Assembly: GCA_031289445.1 (NCBI GenBank)
Contig: JAITPL010000015.1
Location: forward strand, 1-11,559
Origin: Tannerella sp.
GTDB taxonomy: Bacteria > Bacteroidota > Bacteroidia > Bacteroidales > Tannerellaceae
Direction of reading: 5' to 3'
DNA: 11,559 bases
The first letter of the stretch is position 1. Each line of letters opens with the position of its first letter. This document shows positions 1-7,067 of the stretch, piece after piece. The notes under the pieces were generated by a model. It was not told the DNA's origin. It ran no database searches and worked only from the letters and a program-made list of their open reading frames with translations. Position numbers and translations under genes: made by a program.

Positions 1-30
1 CTGTATTTTATGGGAGGAGGGGCGATATGA
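1..30 (+). CDS. C-terminal end of an upstream gene, possibly a ThiS/MoaD-like sulfur carrier (partial)
   Basis: Frame 1 from the window edge reads LYFMGGGAI and stops at TGA 28-30, overlapping the ATG of the next gene in an ATGA arrangement typical of coupled genes. Ubiquitin-like sulfur carriers of the ThiS/MoaD type end in Gly-Gly. Some carry extra residues after it that a JAMM peptidase must remove before an E1 enzyme can activate the glycine. Both enzymes lie immediately downstream. A Gly-Gly-Gly followed by Ala-Ile would suit such a precursor, but nine residues cannot prove the family. The rest of the gene lies outside the window. Confidence 0.4.
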   Translation: MYFMGGGAI

Positions 31-836
31 TGGATTTCACGCCCGAACAAATCGAACGTTATAGCCGGCATATCCTGCTACAGGATATAGGCGTCGAAGG
101 ACAGGAAAAAATCAGTCAGGGGCGCGTGCTGGTCATTGGCGCAGGCGGACTTGGCGCTCCCATACTGCTTTATCTGGCCGCCGCCGGTGTAGGTACGATT
201 GGCATTATTGACGGCGATGTGGTTGACCTCAGCAACCTCCAGCGTCAGGTCATCCATTTCACTCCCGACGTAGGCAAACCCAAGGTTGAATCGGCTAAAG
301 AGAAGATAGACCTGATCAATCCCGAAGTAAATGTGATTACCTATCACACGCTTTTCAGTTCCGATAACGCCCTCGAAATCATCCGCGACTACGATTTTAT
401 CATCGACGGTACGGATAATTTTCCGGTCAAGTTTCTTATCAACGACGCCTGCGTCTTTGCGGGCAAACCGTTCTCGCATGGCGGCATATTGCGCTTCGAT
501 GGCCAGACCATCACTCACCTGCCGGGAACAGCCTGCTATCGCTGTGTGTTCAATGCACCGCCGCCGCCTAACGCTGTCCCCACCTGCTCGCAGGCCGGCG
601 TGTTGGGCGCTATTGCAGGTATGTTGGGCACCATCCAAGCCGCCGAGGCTCTCAAATACCTAACCGGCGTAGGCGAGCTGCTGACTAATCGACTGCTGAC
701 ATTCAACGCCAAAACGATGCAATTCCGCACCGTCAACGTCCGCCACAACCATAAATGCCCTGTCTGCGGCGAACATCCTACTATTACCGAGTTGATAGAA
801 TCGGAGCAGGCGGTATGCGAACTCAAAAAGAAGTAA
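27..836 (+). CDS. ThiF/MoeB/HesA-family adenylyltransferase (E1-like)
   Basis: This 269-residue protein belongs to the E1-like family that adenylates the C-terminal glycine of a small sulfur-carrier protein. It has the Rossmann ATP-binding loop GAGGLG at residues 38-43, the NLQRQ arginine motif at 70-74, and a zinc-binding pair of CxxC motifs at C170/C173 and C244/C247. A PTCSQAGVLG segment carries the probable catalytic Cys187. Length and motif order are normal for ThiF/MoeB without a rhodanese domain. A strong AGGAGG (15-20) precedes two possible starts, ATG 27 and ATG 30; the second has the more usual spacing. The JAMM peptidase begins one base after the stop, so the two are surely co-transcribed. 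Whether the product is thiamine, molybdopterin, cysteine or homocysteine cannot be read from this protein alone. Confidence 0.9.
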   Translation: MMDFTPEQIERYSRHILLQDIGVEGQEKISQGRVLVIGAGGLGAPILLYLAAAGVGTIGIIDGDVVDLSNLQRQVIHFTPDVGKPKVESAKEKIDLINPEVNVITYHTLFSSDNALEIIRDYDFIIDGTDNFPVKFLINDACVFAGKPFSHGGILRFDGQTITHLPGTACYRCVFNAPPPPNAVPTCSQAGVLGAIAGMLGTIQAAEALKYLTGVGELLTNRLLTFNAKTMQFRTVNVRHNHKCPVCGEHPTITELIESEQAVCELKKK

Positions 837-837
837 C

Positions 838-1254
838 ATGAATGATATAAATTTGACGTCTCTACAAATACCTCAAGAGATTATTGACGGTATCATCCGG
901 CAGGCGCGGAACGAACTGCCCAACGAGGCCTGCGGACTGTTGACCGGCGTCGGCGACATCGTGCATCAACAGTACCCGCTGACTAATATCGACCATAGCC
1001 CGGAGCATTTCTCATTCGACCCTCAGGAGCAGTTCACCGTCTTGAAAGAAGCGCGTCGCAGCGGGCAGAAAATCATCGCCAACTATCACAGTCATCCCTC
1101 CTCGCCTGCCCGCCCCTCAGACGAAGACATACGCCTTGCCAACGATCCCGATATTGTCTATATCATCGTTTCGCTTGCCGCATCCGAGCCTGTTATCCGC
1201 GCCTTCACCCGCCTCCCCGACGGCGGCATGAGTCCCCGCGAAATCATCACGTAG
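838..1254 (+). CDS. JAMM/Mov34 (M67) metallopeptidase
   Basis: This 138-residue single-domain protein carries the full JAMM zinc motif: Glu30, then H84-S85-H86-P87, Ser94 and Asp97, matching E-xn-HxHP-x7-SxxD with all ligands present. Bacterial stand-alone JAMM enzymes of this size (Mec, QbsD and HcyD types) cut after the Gly-Gly of ThiS/MoaD-like sulfur carriers. They either release a sulfur-loaded amino acid or trim the carrier's C-terminal extension. The gene starts one base after the stop of the E1 gene and follows a carrier-like C-terminus at 1-30, which supports a role in the same sulfur-transfer pathway. There is no signal peptide, so the protein should be cytoplasmic. The family call is firm; the substrate is inferred. 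Confidence 0.9.
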   Translation: MNDINLTSLQIPQEIIDGIIRQARNELPNEACGLLTGVGDIVHQQYPLTNIDHSPEHFSFDPQEQFTVLKEARRSGQKIIANYHSHPSSPARPSDEDIRLANDPDIVYIIVSLAASEPVIRAFTRLPDGGMSPREIIT

Positions 1255-1276
1255 AGACGGAGCGCAACGTCTCAAC
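1251..1276. repeat. Short palindromic repeat at the end of the JAMM gene
   Basis: GAGACG (1254-1259) and CGTCTC (1268-1273) form a 6-bp inverted repeat with an 8-base loop, starting at the TAG stop of the JAMM gene. No T-run follows, so it is not a standard intrinsic terminator. The GTAGAGACG...CGTCTC pattern resembles palindromic repeats dispersed in many bacterial genomes, which I recall but cannot confirm here. The hairpin may still protect the mRNA 3' end. Confidence 0.45.
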
Positions 1277-1367
1277 ACGCGGACAGGTAGGAAGTACATA
1301 TTAATAGAGACTTCAATCGGGTTTTTCAGCGATTTTCTCTATAAAAAAAACTTTTTCATTCCTCGCG

Positions 1368-1399
1368 CTTGTAAATCTCAATATTTTCATGTACTTTTG
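1368..1399 (+). promoter_or_regulatory. Bacteroidota-type promoter for the rbfA operon
   Basis: CTTG at 1368-1371 (-33 element, one mismatch to TTTG) is separated by 20 bases from TACTTTTG at 1392-1399, a perfect TAnnTTTG -7 element. Transcription should start near 1405. This excludes the in-frame ATG at 1389, inside the promoter, as the rbfA start. The ATG at 1452 is left with a leader of about 45 bases. Confidence 0.75.
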
Positions 1400-1451
1400 C
1401 CGAATAATATTCAGGCAAACGCCAAAAACATTTAAAGAAAAGATTAAAAAT

Positions 1452-1796
1452 ATGGAAGGAACACGATTAGTAAAGATAGAGCGCCTGCTACAGAAAGAGT
1501 TAAGTGAGTTGTTTCGACGCCAGACAGCCTTGATGCACGGGACTCTGGTGTCGGTCAGCGCCGTTCGCGTAAGCCCCGACCTCAGCCTTGCAAAGGCGTA
1601 TCTGAGCATCTTCCCTTCGGAAAGGGGAGCGGAGATACTCGCATCCATCGAGAAGAACAAGAAGACATTGCGATATGATTTGGGTCAGATTGTACGTACA
1701 CAGTTGCGGCGCATCCCCGAACTGGCCTTTTTAATTGATGACTCGCTCGATTACGTCGCCAATATTGATAAACTGTTGCAAAAAGCCAATACTTGA
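1452..1796 (+). CDS. rbfA: 30S ribosome-binding factor A
   Basis: This 114-residue protein matches RbfA, which binds the 30S subunit and helps mature the 5' end of 16S rRNA. Family features are the N-terminal RLVKIERLLQKELSELFRR helix, the VSVSAVRVSPDLSLAKAYLS strand region of the KH-like fold, and the late RTQLRRIPELAFLIDDSLDYV segment close to the RbfA consensus (RxP-L-F-DDS). Length is normal. I chose ATG 1452 rather than the upstream ATG 1389, because the latter lies in the promoter and would add 21 residues foreign to the family. The gene ends in TTGA, overlapping the TTG start of the permease by 4 bases, so the two are translationally coupled. The KH GxxG-like motif is AxG-variant, as in other RbfA proteins. 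Confidence 0.92.
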   Translation: MEGTRLVKIERLLQKELSELFRRQTALMHGTLVSVSAVRVSPDLSLAKAYLSIFPSERGAEILASIEKNKKTLRYDLGQIVRTQLRRIPELAFLIDDSLDYVANIDKLLQKANT

Positions 1797-3883
1797 ACTT
1801 ACCTTTTTACATTGCCCGCAGGTATCTGTTTGCGAAAAAATCGCATAACGCCATCAATATCGTCTCCTTGGTATCGATGTGCGGAGTGGTGGTTGCTACC
1901 GTTGCCATGATTTGTACGCTTTCGGTTTTCAATGGCTTCAAGGAACTGACTACTACGCTGTTCAGTGTCTTTGACCCTCAACTGAAAATCACTGCCGTCG
2001 AAGGCAAGGTGTTCGACCCTACAAAGGCTGTTTTCGATGAAGTACGCCGCCTGCCGGAGGTAAGCCTCTGCTGCGGCACATTGCAGGAGAATGCGCTTGT
2101 AGCTTATGGAAGCAGGCAGGAGATTTCGATTCTGAAAGGCGTCGATTCGTCGTTTAGCGCTCTGGTGCAGATAGATACGGTCATCATCGACGGAACATTC
2201 AAACTGAAAGACGGCGATACCAACTATGCCGTTCTCGGTATCGGTTTAGCCTCATCTCTCGGTATTAATGCCGCTTTTGCGCATCCTATGGAGATATACA
2301 TGCCTAAACGCAATGAGGCTGTCAACATTGCTAATCCGTCGGCGACGTCTCAAGTGGAATACGCATTAGTCGGCGGCGTTTATCATATCAACCAACCTGT
2401 TTATGATGAGGGTTTTATGCTCGTTTCGATTAATATGTTGCGGCAGATGTCGGACTACGAAACGGAGGTCTCGGCGCTCGAACTGAAACTTGTCGAGGGA
2501 GCTGACGTAATGAGGGTTAAAAATAATATTATCAGCATTTTGGGTGATGATTTTGCAGTCAAAGACCGCTACGAGCAGCAGGAGGCGTCGTTTAAGATGG
2601 TGCAGATTGAGAAATGGGTCTCGTTCCTGATGCTTTGTTTCATTCTGGTGCTTGCGCTGTTCAATCTGCTTGGCTCTCTGGCTATTCTGATGATAGAAAA
2701 GGAAGATGACGTCAGCAAACTGCGTAGCATGGGAGCAGATAATCGTCTGATAAACAGGATATTTCTTTTTGAGGGATGGATGATTTCGCTTTTCGGAGCT
2801 ATGGCGGGAGTAGTGATTGGTCTGGCGCTTTGCTTCCTGCAACAGCGATTCGGACTTATCTCGCTGGGCGCTACGGCGGGTACTTTTGTGGTTGACGCCT
2901 ACCCTTGCGAGGTCGAATGGACGGACGTCATCATTGTGTTCATCACTGTAGTTTCGATCGGTTTTCTGGCCGTTTTTTATCCGGTGCATTTTCTCGGTCG
3001 TAAATGGCTGAATAAGGGCGTGGCGGTCGGGTTATTGGCTCTGCTTTGCGGAGGATGCGGAGGAGGAGCAAAAGAAGCCTCTACCTCTCGCGAAATAGCT
3101 GTAACGGTCGAGCCTCTACGCTATTTTGCCGAGAAGATTGCCGCCGATGATTACAAGTTTTTCGCTGTTGTGCCTGCCGGTCAAAGTCCCGAAACTTACG
3201 ACCCCTCGCCCCGCGAGACGGCGCGTATCGGCAAAGGTCGCGCTTTCCTGCATTTCAACAGCCTGCCTGTTGAACACTCAATAGCCGCATCAATACAAGC
3301 AAATAACCCGAATATCACGGTCGGGGATGTGTCGGTTGGAATGAGTTTGCATGTTATTAAGGAAGATGAGCATCATACCGACGACCATGCGCATCACGAC
3401 CCGCATATCTGGACTTCGTTTGCCGGTGCACGAGTCATCGCCTCCAATATCTGCAAGACGCTTTCGGTTATGAATCCCGACGAAGAGGATGTTTATCTGT
3501 CGCGCTGCAAACGTTTTACTGATGAGCTGCAAACGCTCGAAAATCAACTGCACCGGACGCTTGATACGCTGTCGTGCAGAAGTTTTGTCATCTACCACCC
3601 TGCACTTACTTATTTTGCCGACGAGTTCGGATTGACGCAGATTAGCATCGAAGCGGACGGCAAAGAGCCTTCGCCTGCAACGATGAAGCGGCTGATAGAT
3701 AAAGCGCTCTCAGACAGGGTGCGGGTTGTCTTCGTGCAGATAGAGTTCGACCGCAAACATGCCGAACAGGTAGCCGCCGCAATCGGAGCGCGAATAGTGG
3801 TAATCAATACTCTTGATTATCAATGGGATAAGCAAATGATACGAATCGCAAAAGCATTAGCCGGAGATGAAAAACTTGATTGA
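1793..3883 (+). CDS. LolC/LolE-type ABC permease continuous in frame with a ZnuA-like metal-binding lipoprotein
   Basis: One 696-residue frame holds two normally separate proteins. Residues 1-408 are a complete FtsX/LolE-type permease: start NLPFYIARRYLF, membrane segments near 22-45, 275-300, 326-349 and 377-397, and a periplasmic MacB-like domain at about 50-270. Residues 409-696 are a ZnuA-like substrate-binding protein: hydrophobic VAVGLLALLC, probable lipidated Cys422 in LCGGC, a His-rich loop (527-538), DPHIW with His538, and YHPALTYFAD with His602. The usual first ligand His is absent: SPETYDPSP stands where PHxYEP-type motifs occur. The permease part starts at TTG 1793, overlapping rbfA. 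A separate ZnuA could start at CTG 3008 (LNKGVAVG..., a good lipoprotein signal) or GTG 3020. A real fusion is topologically possible, since the permease C-terminus is cytoplasmic and the next segment would cross to the periplasm. Confidence 0.85.
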   Translation: MNLPFYIARRYLFAKKSHNAINIVSLVSMCGVVVATVAMICTLSVFNGFKELTTTLFSVFDPQLKITAVEGKVFDPTKAVFDEVRRLPEVSLCCGTLQENALVAYGSRQEISILKGVDSSFSALVQIDTVIIDGTFKLKDGDTNYAVLGIGLASSLGINAAFAHPMEIYMPKRNEAVNIANPSATSQVEYALVGGVYHINQPVYDEGFMLVSINMLRQMSDYETEVSALELKLVEGADVMRVKNNIISILGDDFAVKDRYEQQEASFKMVQIEKWVSFLMLCFILVLALFNLLGSLAILMIEKEDDVSKLRSMGADNRLINRIFLFEGWMISLFGAMAGVVIGLALCFLQQRFGLISLGATAGTFVVDAYPCEVEWTDVIIVFITVVSIGFLAVFYPVHFLGRKWLNKGVAVGLLALLCGGCGGGAKEASTSREIAVTVEPLRYFAEKIAADDYKFFAVVPAGQSPETYDPSPRETARIGKGRAFLHFNSLPVEHSIAASIQANNPNITVGDVSVGMSLHVIKEDEHHTDDHAHHDPHIWTSFAGARVIASNICKTLSVMNPDEEDVYLSRCKRFTDELQTLENQLHRTLDTLSCRSFVIYHPALTYFADEFGLTQISIEADGKEPSPATMKRLIDKALSDRVRVVFVQIEFDRKHAEQVAAAIGARIVVINTLDYQWDKQMIRIAKALAGDEKLD

Positions 3884-4499
3884 GATACGTAATATCAGCG
3901 CTTCGTACGATACGAAGGTTGTATTGAAGGATGTTTCACTCGACATTCATGAGCAGGATTTTATGGTCGTTACCGGTCCGAACGGAGGCGGCAAGACAAC
4001 ACTGATGAAAGTCATACTCGGCTTGATGCAGCCTTCTTCGGGAGAGTTGCGTTTCTTCGATGAGGGACGTCGGGTGAAGTCGCTGAAGATGGGTTACCTG
4101 CCTCAGATGAATCCTATTGACCGACAGTTTCCCATCTCCGTCTATGATGTTGTGGCATCCGGTTTGGCGGGCGAAAAGCCGTTGCTGAAAGGCTTTAGCG
4201 AGGCGCAGAAGAAACGCATCAACGAGATGATTGCGCAGATGGGACTTGAACGGTTTGCTTCACGCGCTATCGGCGAATTGTCGGGCGGACAGTTTCAGCG
4301 TGCACTGCTGGCTCGCGCTATCGTGTCAAGCCCCAAGTTGTTGGTACTCGACGAGCCTAACACGTATATCGACAAGTATTTCGAGGCGCAACTGTATTCA
4401 TTGCTTGAACGTATCAATAGCGAGACAGCTATCTTACTCGTTTCGCACAACAGCGATGCCGTGCAGCATCTCGCTAAACAGCATCTGAGAATAGATTGA
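3867..4499 (+). CDS. Metal (zinc-type) ABC transporter ATP-binding protein, ZnuC-like
   Basis: This 210-residue ABC ATPase has Walker A GPNGGGKTT (37-45), Q-loop Gln80, signature LSGGQ (138-142), Walker B LLVLDEP (158-164) and switch His194 in LLVSHNSD. The NTYIDKYFE segment after Walker B is of the kind seen in ZnuC/MntB-type ATPases. It is slightly short, lacking a long C-terminal regulatory tail. Its start overlaps the preceding metal-binding protein by 17 bases, so the two are translationally coupled and probably serve one transporter. The ATPase would sit on the cytoplasmic face with an inner-membrane metal permease, but no such permease gene follows; a repeat array begins 5 bases after the stop. 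It could in principle energise the upstream LolE-like permease instead, though the sequence is closer to metal-transport ATPases. The choice of zinc over manganese rests on the His-rich loop of its neighbour. Confidence 0.88.
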   Translation: MKNLIEIRNISASYDTKVVLKDVSLDIHEQDFMVVTGPNGGGKTTLMKVILGLMQPSSGELRFFDEGRRVKSLKMGYLPQMNPIDRQFPISVYDVVASGLAGEKPLLKGFSEAQKKRINEMIAQMGLERFASRAIGELSGGQFQRALLARAIVSSPKLLVLDEPNTYIDKYFEAQLYSLLERINSETAILLVSHNSDAVQHLAKQHLRID

Positions 4500-4504
4500 T
4501 ATTT

Positions 4505-4777
4505 GTTGTTTGCAATGAACAATTTGTGCGAATTTTGTTGTTTGCAATGAACAATTTTTGCGATTTTTGTTGTTTGCGATGAACAATTTCGTCGAATTTT
4601 GTTGTCTGCGATGAACAATTTTCGCCTGATTTCGTTGTCTGCAATGAACAATTTGTATTGAATTTTGTTGTCTATGATGAACGATTTTTGTTGTCTGCAA
4701 TGAACGATTTTTGCGATTTTTGTTGTCTGCGATGAACGATTTTTGTCGGATTTTGTTGTTTATAAAAAACAATTTCG
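4505..4777. repeat. Nine-copy direct repeat array, period 32-33 bp
   Basis: GTTGT begins copies at 4505, 4537, 4569, 4601, 4634, 4667, 4690, 4722 and 4755. Spacings are 32, 32, 32, 33, 33, 23, 32 and 33 bases. The core is GTTGTYTGCRATGAACRATTT followed by a looser tail near TTGCGATTTT. Copies 1-3 read TTTGC after GTTG and copies 4-8 mostly TCTGC; AACAATTT changes to AACGATTT in copies 6-8, so neighbours resemble each other, as in local duplication. Copy 6 is short by about 9-10 bases in the tail. The last copy is degenerate and runs into the -7 box of the ATPase promoter. Each unit holds TTGTT...AACAA, an imperfect inverted repeat. The whole unit is conserved, so there are no unique spacers. 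Confidence 0.9.
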
Positions 4778-4785
4778 TATCTTTG
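4755..4785 (+). promoter_or_regulatory. Promoter for the AAA ATPase, with -33 inside the last repeat copy
   Basis: GTTG at 4755-4758 is followed after 19 bases by TATCTTTG at 4778-4785, a perfect TAnnTTTG -7 element of Bacteroidota. The -33 element is the conserved GTTG opening of the ninth repeat. Transcription would start near 4791, leaving a leader of about 15 bases before ATG 4807 with no Shine-Dalgarno sequence but an A/T-rich context. Confidence 0.65.
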
Positions 4786-4806
4786 CACTTTCTAATCAAC
4801 ATATAT

Positions 4807-6006
4807 ATGGAAAGTTTATATACTTCTTTTTATCATCAACTTAAAAATGCAGACTCTATCTTCAAACGATATTTGTTCGATGATATAGACTGGAATCACC
4901 GGCTGATCTGCATTCTTGGCGCTCGTGGCAGCGGCAAGACAACCATGCTGCTACAGACTATCAAGGCAAAGTATGGGAAAGCGCCTCGTCACGTGCTGTA
5001 TGCGAGCATGGACCATATCTGGTTTTCAGGCAATACGCTTTATTCGCTTGGAGAGCAGTTTGTCATCAATGGCGGAAAGGTGTTGTTTCTCGACGAAGTT
5101 CACAAATACAAGAACTGGTCTCAGGAAATAAAAAACCTGTACGATAGTTTTCCGAGCCTTAAAATAGTATTTACCGGCTCGTCGATACTGGAGATTTACA
5201 GGGGAGATGCCGATTTGAGCCGTCGCGTTGTGCAATATACCCTTCACGGGTTGTCATTCAGAGAATATCTCGAACTGAGTAAGGTGATGGAAATCGGCAA
5301 AATCAGTCTGACGGATCTTTTGGATAACCATGTCGAGATAGCACAGGATATTACTCAGAAAACGCATATACTCTCACATTTCAACAACTATCTGCGGTAT
5401 GGCTTCTTCCCCTATTTCAAGGAGGGCATAAGCGTTTATCCGAACAAACTGAGGCAGACGGTAAACGTTGTCTTGGAGACGGATTTGCCTGTTATTGAGA
5501 ATATTAACTACTACTCTATTGAGAAAATCAAGCGTCTGCTCTACATCATTTCCACTCTTGTGCCGTTCACCCCCAACGTCACCGAACTGAGTAATCAGAT
5601 TGGCATCAGTCGCAACAGTTTGCTTCAATATCTGCACTATTTGGAGAAAGCGCAGATAGTCAATACCTTAGAAGACGAGACTAAGATTTTGCGCAAACTG
5701 ACCAAACCCGAAAAGATATTTTTGGGTAACACAAACCTATGCTACGCTTTTGCATTGAATGTGCCGCCCGAAAAAGGCAACTTGCGAGAGACGTTTTTTT
5801 ACAATCAGTTGAGCGTTCAAGAAAGTGTAACATCGTCGAAGCAGACCGATTTCATTGTCAACGGCAAGTATTCGTTCGAGGTAGGCGGCAAGAACAAGAC
5901 CGCCAAGCAGATAGCGGGCTTACCCGATTCGTATCTCGCCCTCGATGATATCGAAACCGGCTATGCAAACAAAATCCCGCTCTGGATGTTTGGGATAATG
6001 TACTGA
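4807..6006 (+). CDS. AAA_14 / DUF4143 family ATPase
   Basis: This 399-residue protein has Walker A GARGSGKTT (38-46), Walker B KVLFLDEVH (91-99) and a sensor-like FTGSSILEI (122-130). The following ADLSRRVVQYTLHGLSFREYLEL is the hallmark of AAA_14 (DUF4143) ATPases. A winged-helix-like segment lies near 250-290 (LSNQIGISRNSLLQYLHYLEK). The C-terminal DUF4143 part ends DFIVNGKYSFEVGGKNK...IPLWMFGIMY, a degenerate PD-(D/E)xK-like core in which Asp348 and Glu358 remain. The family is widespread and multicopy in Bacteroidota and its biochemical role is poorly known. I chose ATG 4807 because an upstream in-frame ATG at 4711 lies inside the repeat array and before the promoter. The gene has its own promoter and probably reads on to the epimerase 27 bases downstream. 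The repeats plus this gene look like an accessory insertion after the metal-transport genes. Confidence 0.88.
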   Translation: MESLYTSFYHQLKNADSIFKRYLFDDIDWNHRLICILGARGSGKTTMLLQTIKAKYGKAPRHVLYASMDHIWFSGNTLYSLGEQFVINGGKVLFLDEVHKYKNWSQEIKNLYDSFPSLKIVFTGSSILEIYRGDADLSRRVVQYTLHGLSFREYLELSKVMEIGKISLTDLLDNHVEIAQDITQKTHILSHFNNYLRYGFFPYFKEGISVYPNKLRQTVNVVLETDLPVIENINYYSIEKIKRLLYIISTLVPFTPNVTELSNQIGISRNSLLQYLHYLEKAQIVNTLEDETKILRKLTKPEKIFLGNTNLCYAFALNVPPEKGNLRETFFYNQLSVQESVTSSKQTDFIVNGKYSFEVGGKNKTAKQIAGLPDSYLALDDIETGYANKIPLWMFGIMY

Positions 6007-6033
6007 TTGATTCAAAATTTTAAAACAAAATAT

Positions 6034-7041
6034 ATGAAACGTATCTTGATTACAGGCGCAAGCGGCTTTATAGGAGGCTATCTTGTGGACGAAGCCCTCC
6101 GAAGAGGCTACGAAGTGTGGGCAGGCGTGCGCAGCAGCAGTTCGCTTAGAGGATTGCAGGGCAAAGGGGTTAAACTTATCGACTTGCAATATGCCGACAG
6201 CCAAGCCCTGACCGCACAACTGCGAGAGATTGCCTCCACAGTCGGGCCATGGCACTATGTGATACATAATGCCGGTCTTACCAAGACGCTGAAGGTCAGC
6301 GATTTTGACAAGGTCAACCATCAATACACAGCCACTCTGACGGAAGCCTTGGCGGCAGTCGGCTGTAAGCCTGAGAAGTTTGTGCTGATGAGCAGTCTGA
6401 GCAGTTACGGCCCTGTTCGCGAACACAGCGACGAGCCTATTAGCGAGAGCGACCCGCAGCGTCCCGATTCGCGCTATGGCCGGAGCAAACAAATGGCCGA
6501 GCAGGTTGTCCGTTCGCAGAAGCATTTTCCATACGTCATACTGCGACCTACGGGCGTTTATGGCCCCGGCGAGAAGGACTACCTTGTAGAGATAAAGAGC
6601 GTGATGAGCGGTTTCGACTTCAAGGCGGGCATGAGGCCGCAACGGCTGACTTTTATTTATGTACGCGACCTCGTGGCTGTTGCCCTGACGGCGCTCGAAA
6701 AAGAGGAGGCTAACGGACGCGCTTTCTTTGTGGCAGACGGCGATGTGCATACCGATAGCGGCTTTGCGAAGATGATAAAAGACGTCGTAGGCAAACGTTT
6801 TCTGATTAGCGTGCGTATCCCGTTGTGTATAAGTTATTTAGCCTGTATTTTTTCGGAACTTGCAGGGCGCATCACCCACAAGGCTCCTACGCTAAACACT
6901 GATAAATACAGGATTATACGGCAACGCAACTGGGTATGCGACGTCGTACCGCTTCGTGAAATACTCGGTTTTACGCCCGAATATGACCTGAAAAAGGGTC
7001 TCGAAGAAACTGTCAAGCAACTGCAAAACGGTGAAAAATAA
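6034..7041 (+). CDS. NAD(P)-dependent epimerase/dehydratase (extended SDR)
   Basis: This 335-residue protein is an extended short-chain dehydrogenase/reductase. The N-terminal Rossmann motif GASGFIG lies at 8-14. The active site comprises Ser120/Ser121 in LMSSLSSYGP and the Tyr148-x3-Lys152 pair in YGRSK. RPTGVYGPGE at 171-180 is the typical motif of sugar-nucleotide epimerases and related 4-reductases. I chose ATG 6034 because the motif then falls at the usual distance from the start; an in-frame TTG at 6007 would add nine unlikely residues directly after the ATPase stop. A hydrophobic stretch near 260-276 could be a core helix rather than a membrane anchor. The substrate is unknown: nucleotide sugars, flavonoid-like compounds or sterols all occur in this family. 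No sugar-biosynthesis genes flank it. It may be cotranscribed with the ATPase. Confidence 0.88.
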   Translation: MKRILITGASGFIGGYLVDEALRRGYEVWAGVRSSSSLRGLQGKGVKLIDLQYADSQALTAQLREIASTVGPWHYVIHNAGLTKTLKVSDFDKVNHQYTATLTEALAAVGCKPEKFVLMSSLSSYGPVREHSDEPISESDPQRPDSRYGRSKQMAEQVVRSQKHFPYVILRPTGVYGPGEKDYLVEIKSVMSGFDFKAGMRPQRLTFIYVRDLVAVALTALEKEEANGRAFFVADGDVHTDSGFAKMIKDVVGKRFLISVRIPLCISYLACIFSELAGRITHKAPTLNTDKYRIIRQRNWVCDVVPLREILGFTPEYDLKKGLEETVKQLQNGEK

Positions 7042-7067
7042 AAATCACAAAATTATACCACCTCAAA

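Noticed and set aside
78..638. Minus-strand frame of 186 codons opposite the E1 gene
   Set aside because: It lies wholly antisense to a well-supported gene and shows no protein-family features.
1389..1451. Extended N-terminus for RbfA starting at 1389
   Set aside because: The ATG lies within the promoter, upstream of the likely transcription start, and the extra residues are not family-like.
4505..4777. CRISPR array
   Set aside because: The period is 32-33 bp and nearly the whole unit is conserved, leaving no unique spacers. No cas genes are present.
4434..4802. Minus-strand frame of 122 codons with a repeated peptide through the repeat array
   Set aside because: It arises from the low-stop composition of the repeats. 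Most periods are 32, not a multiple of three, so the peptide repeat shifts frame. No ribosome site was found and it overlaps real genes antisense.
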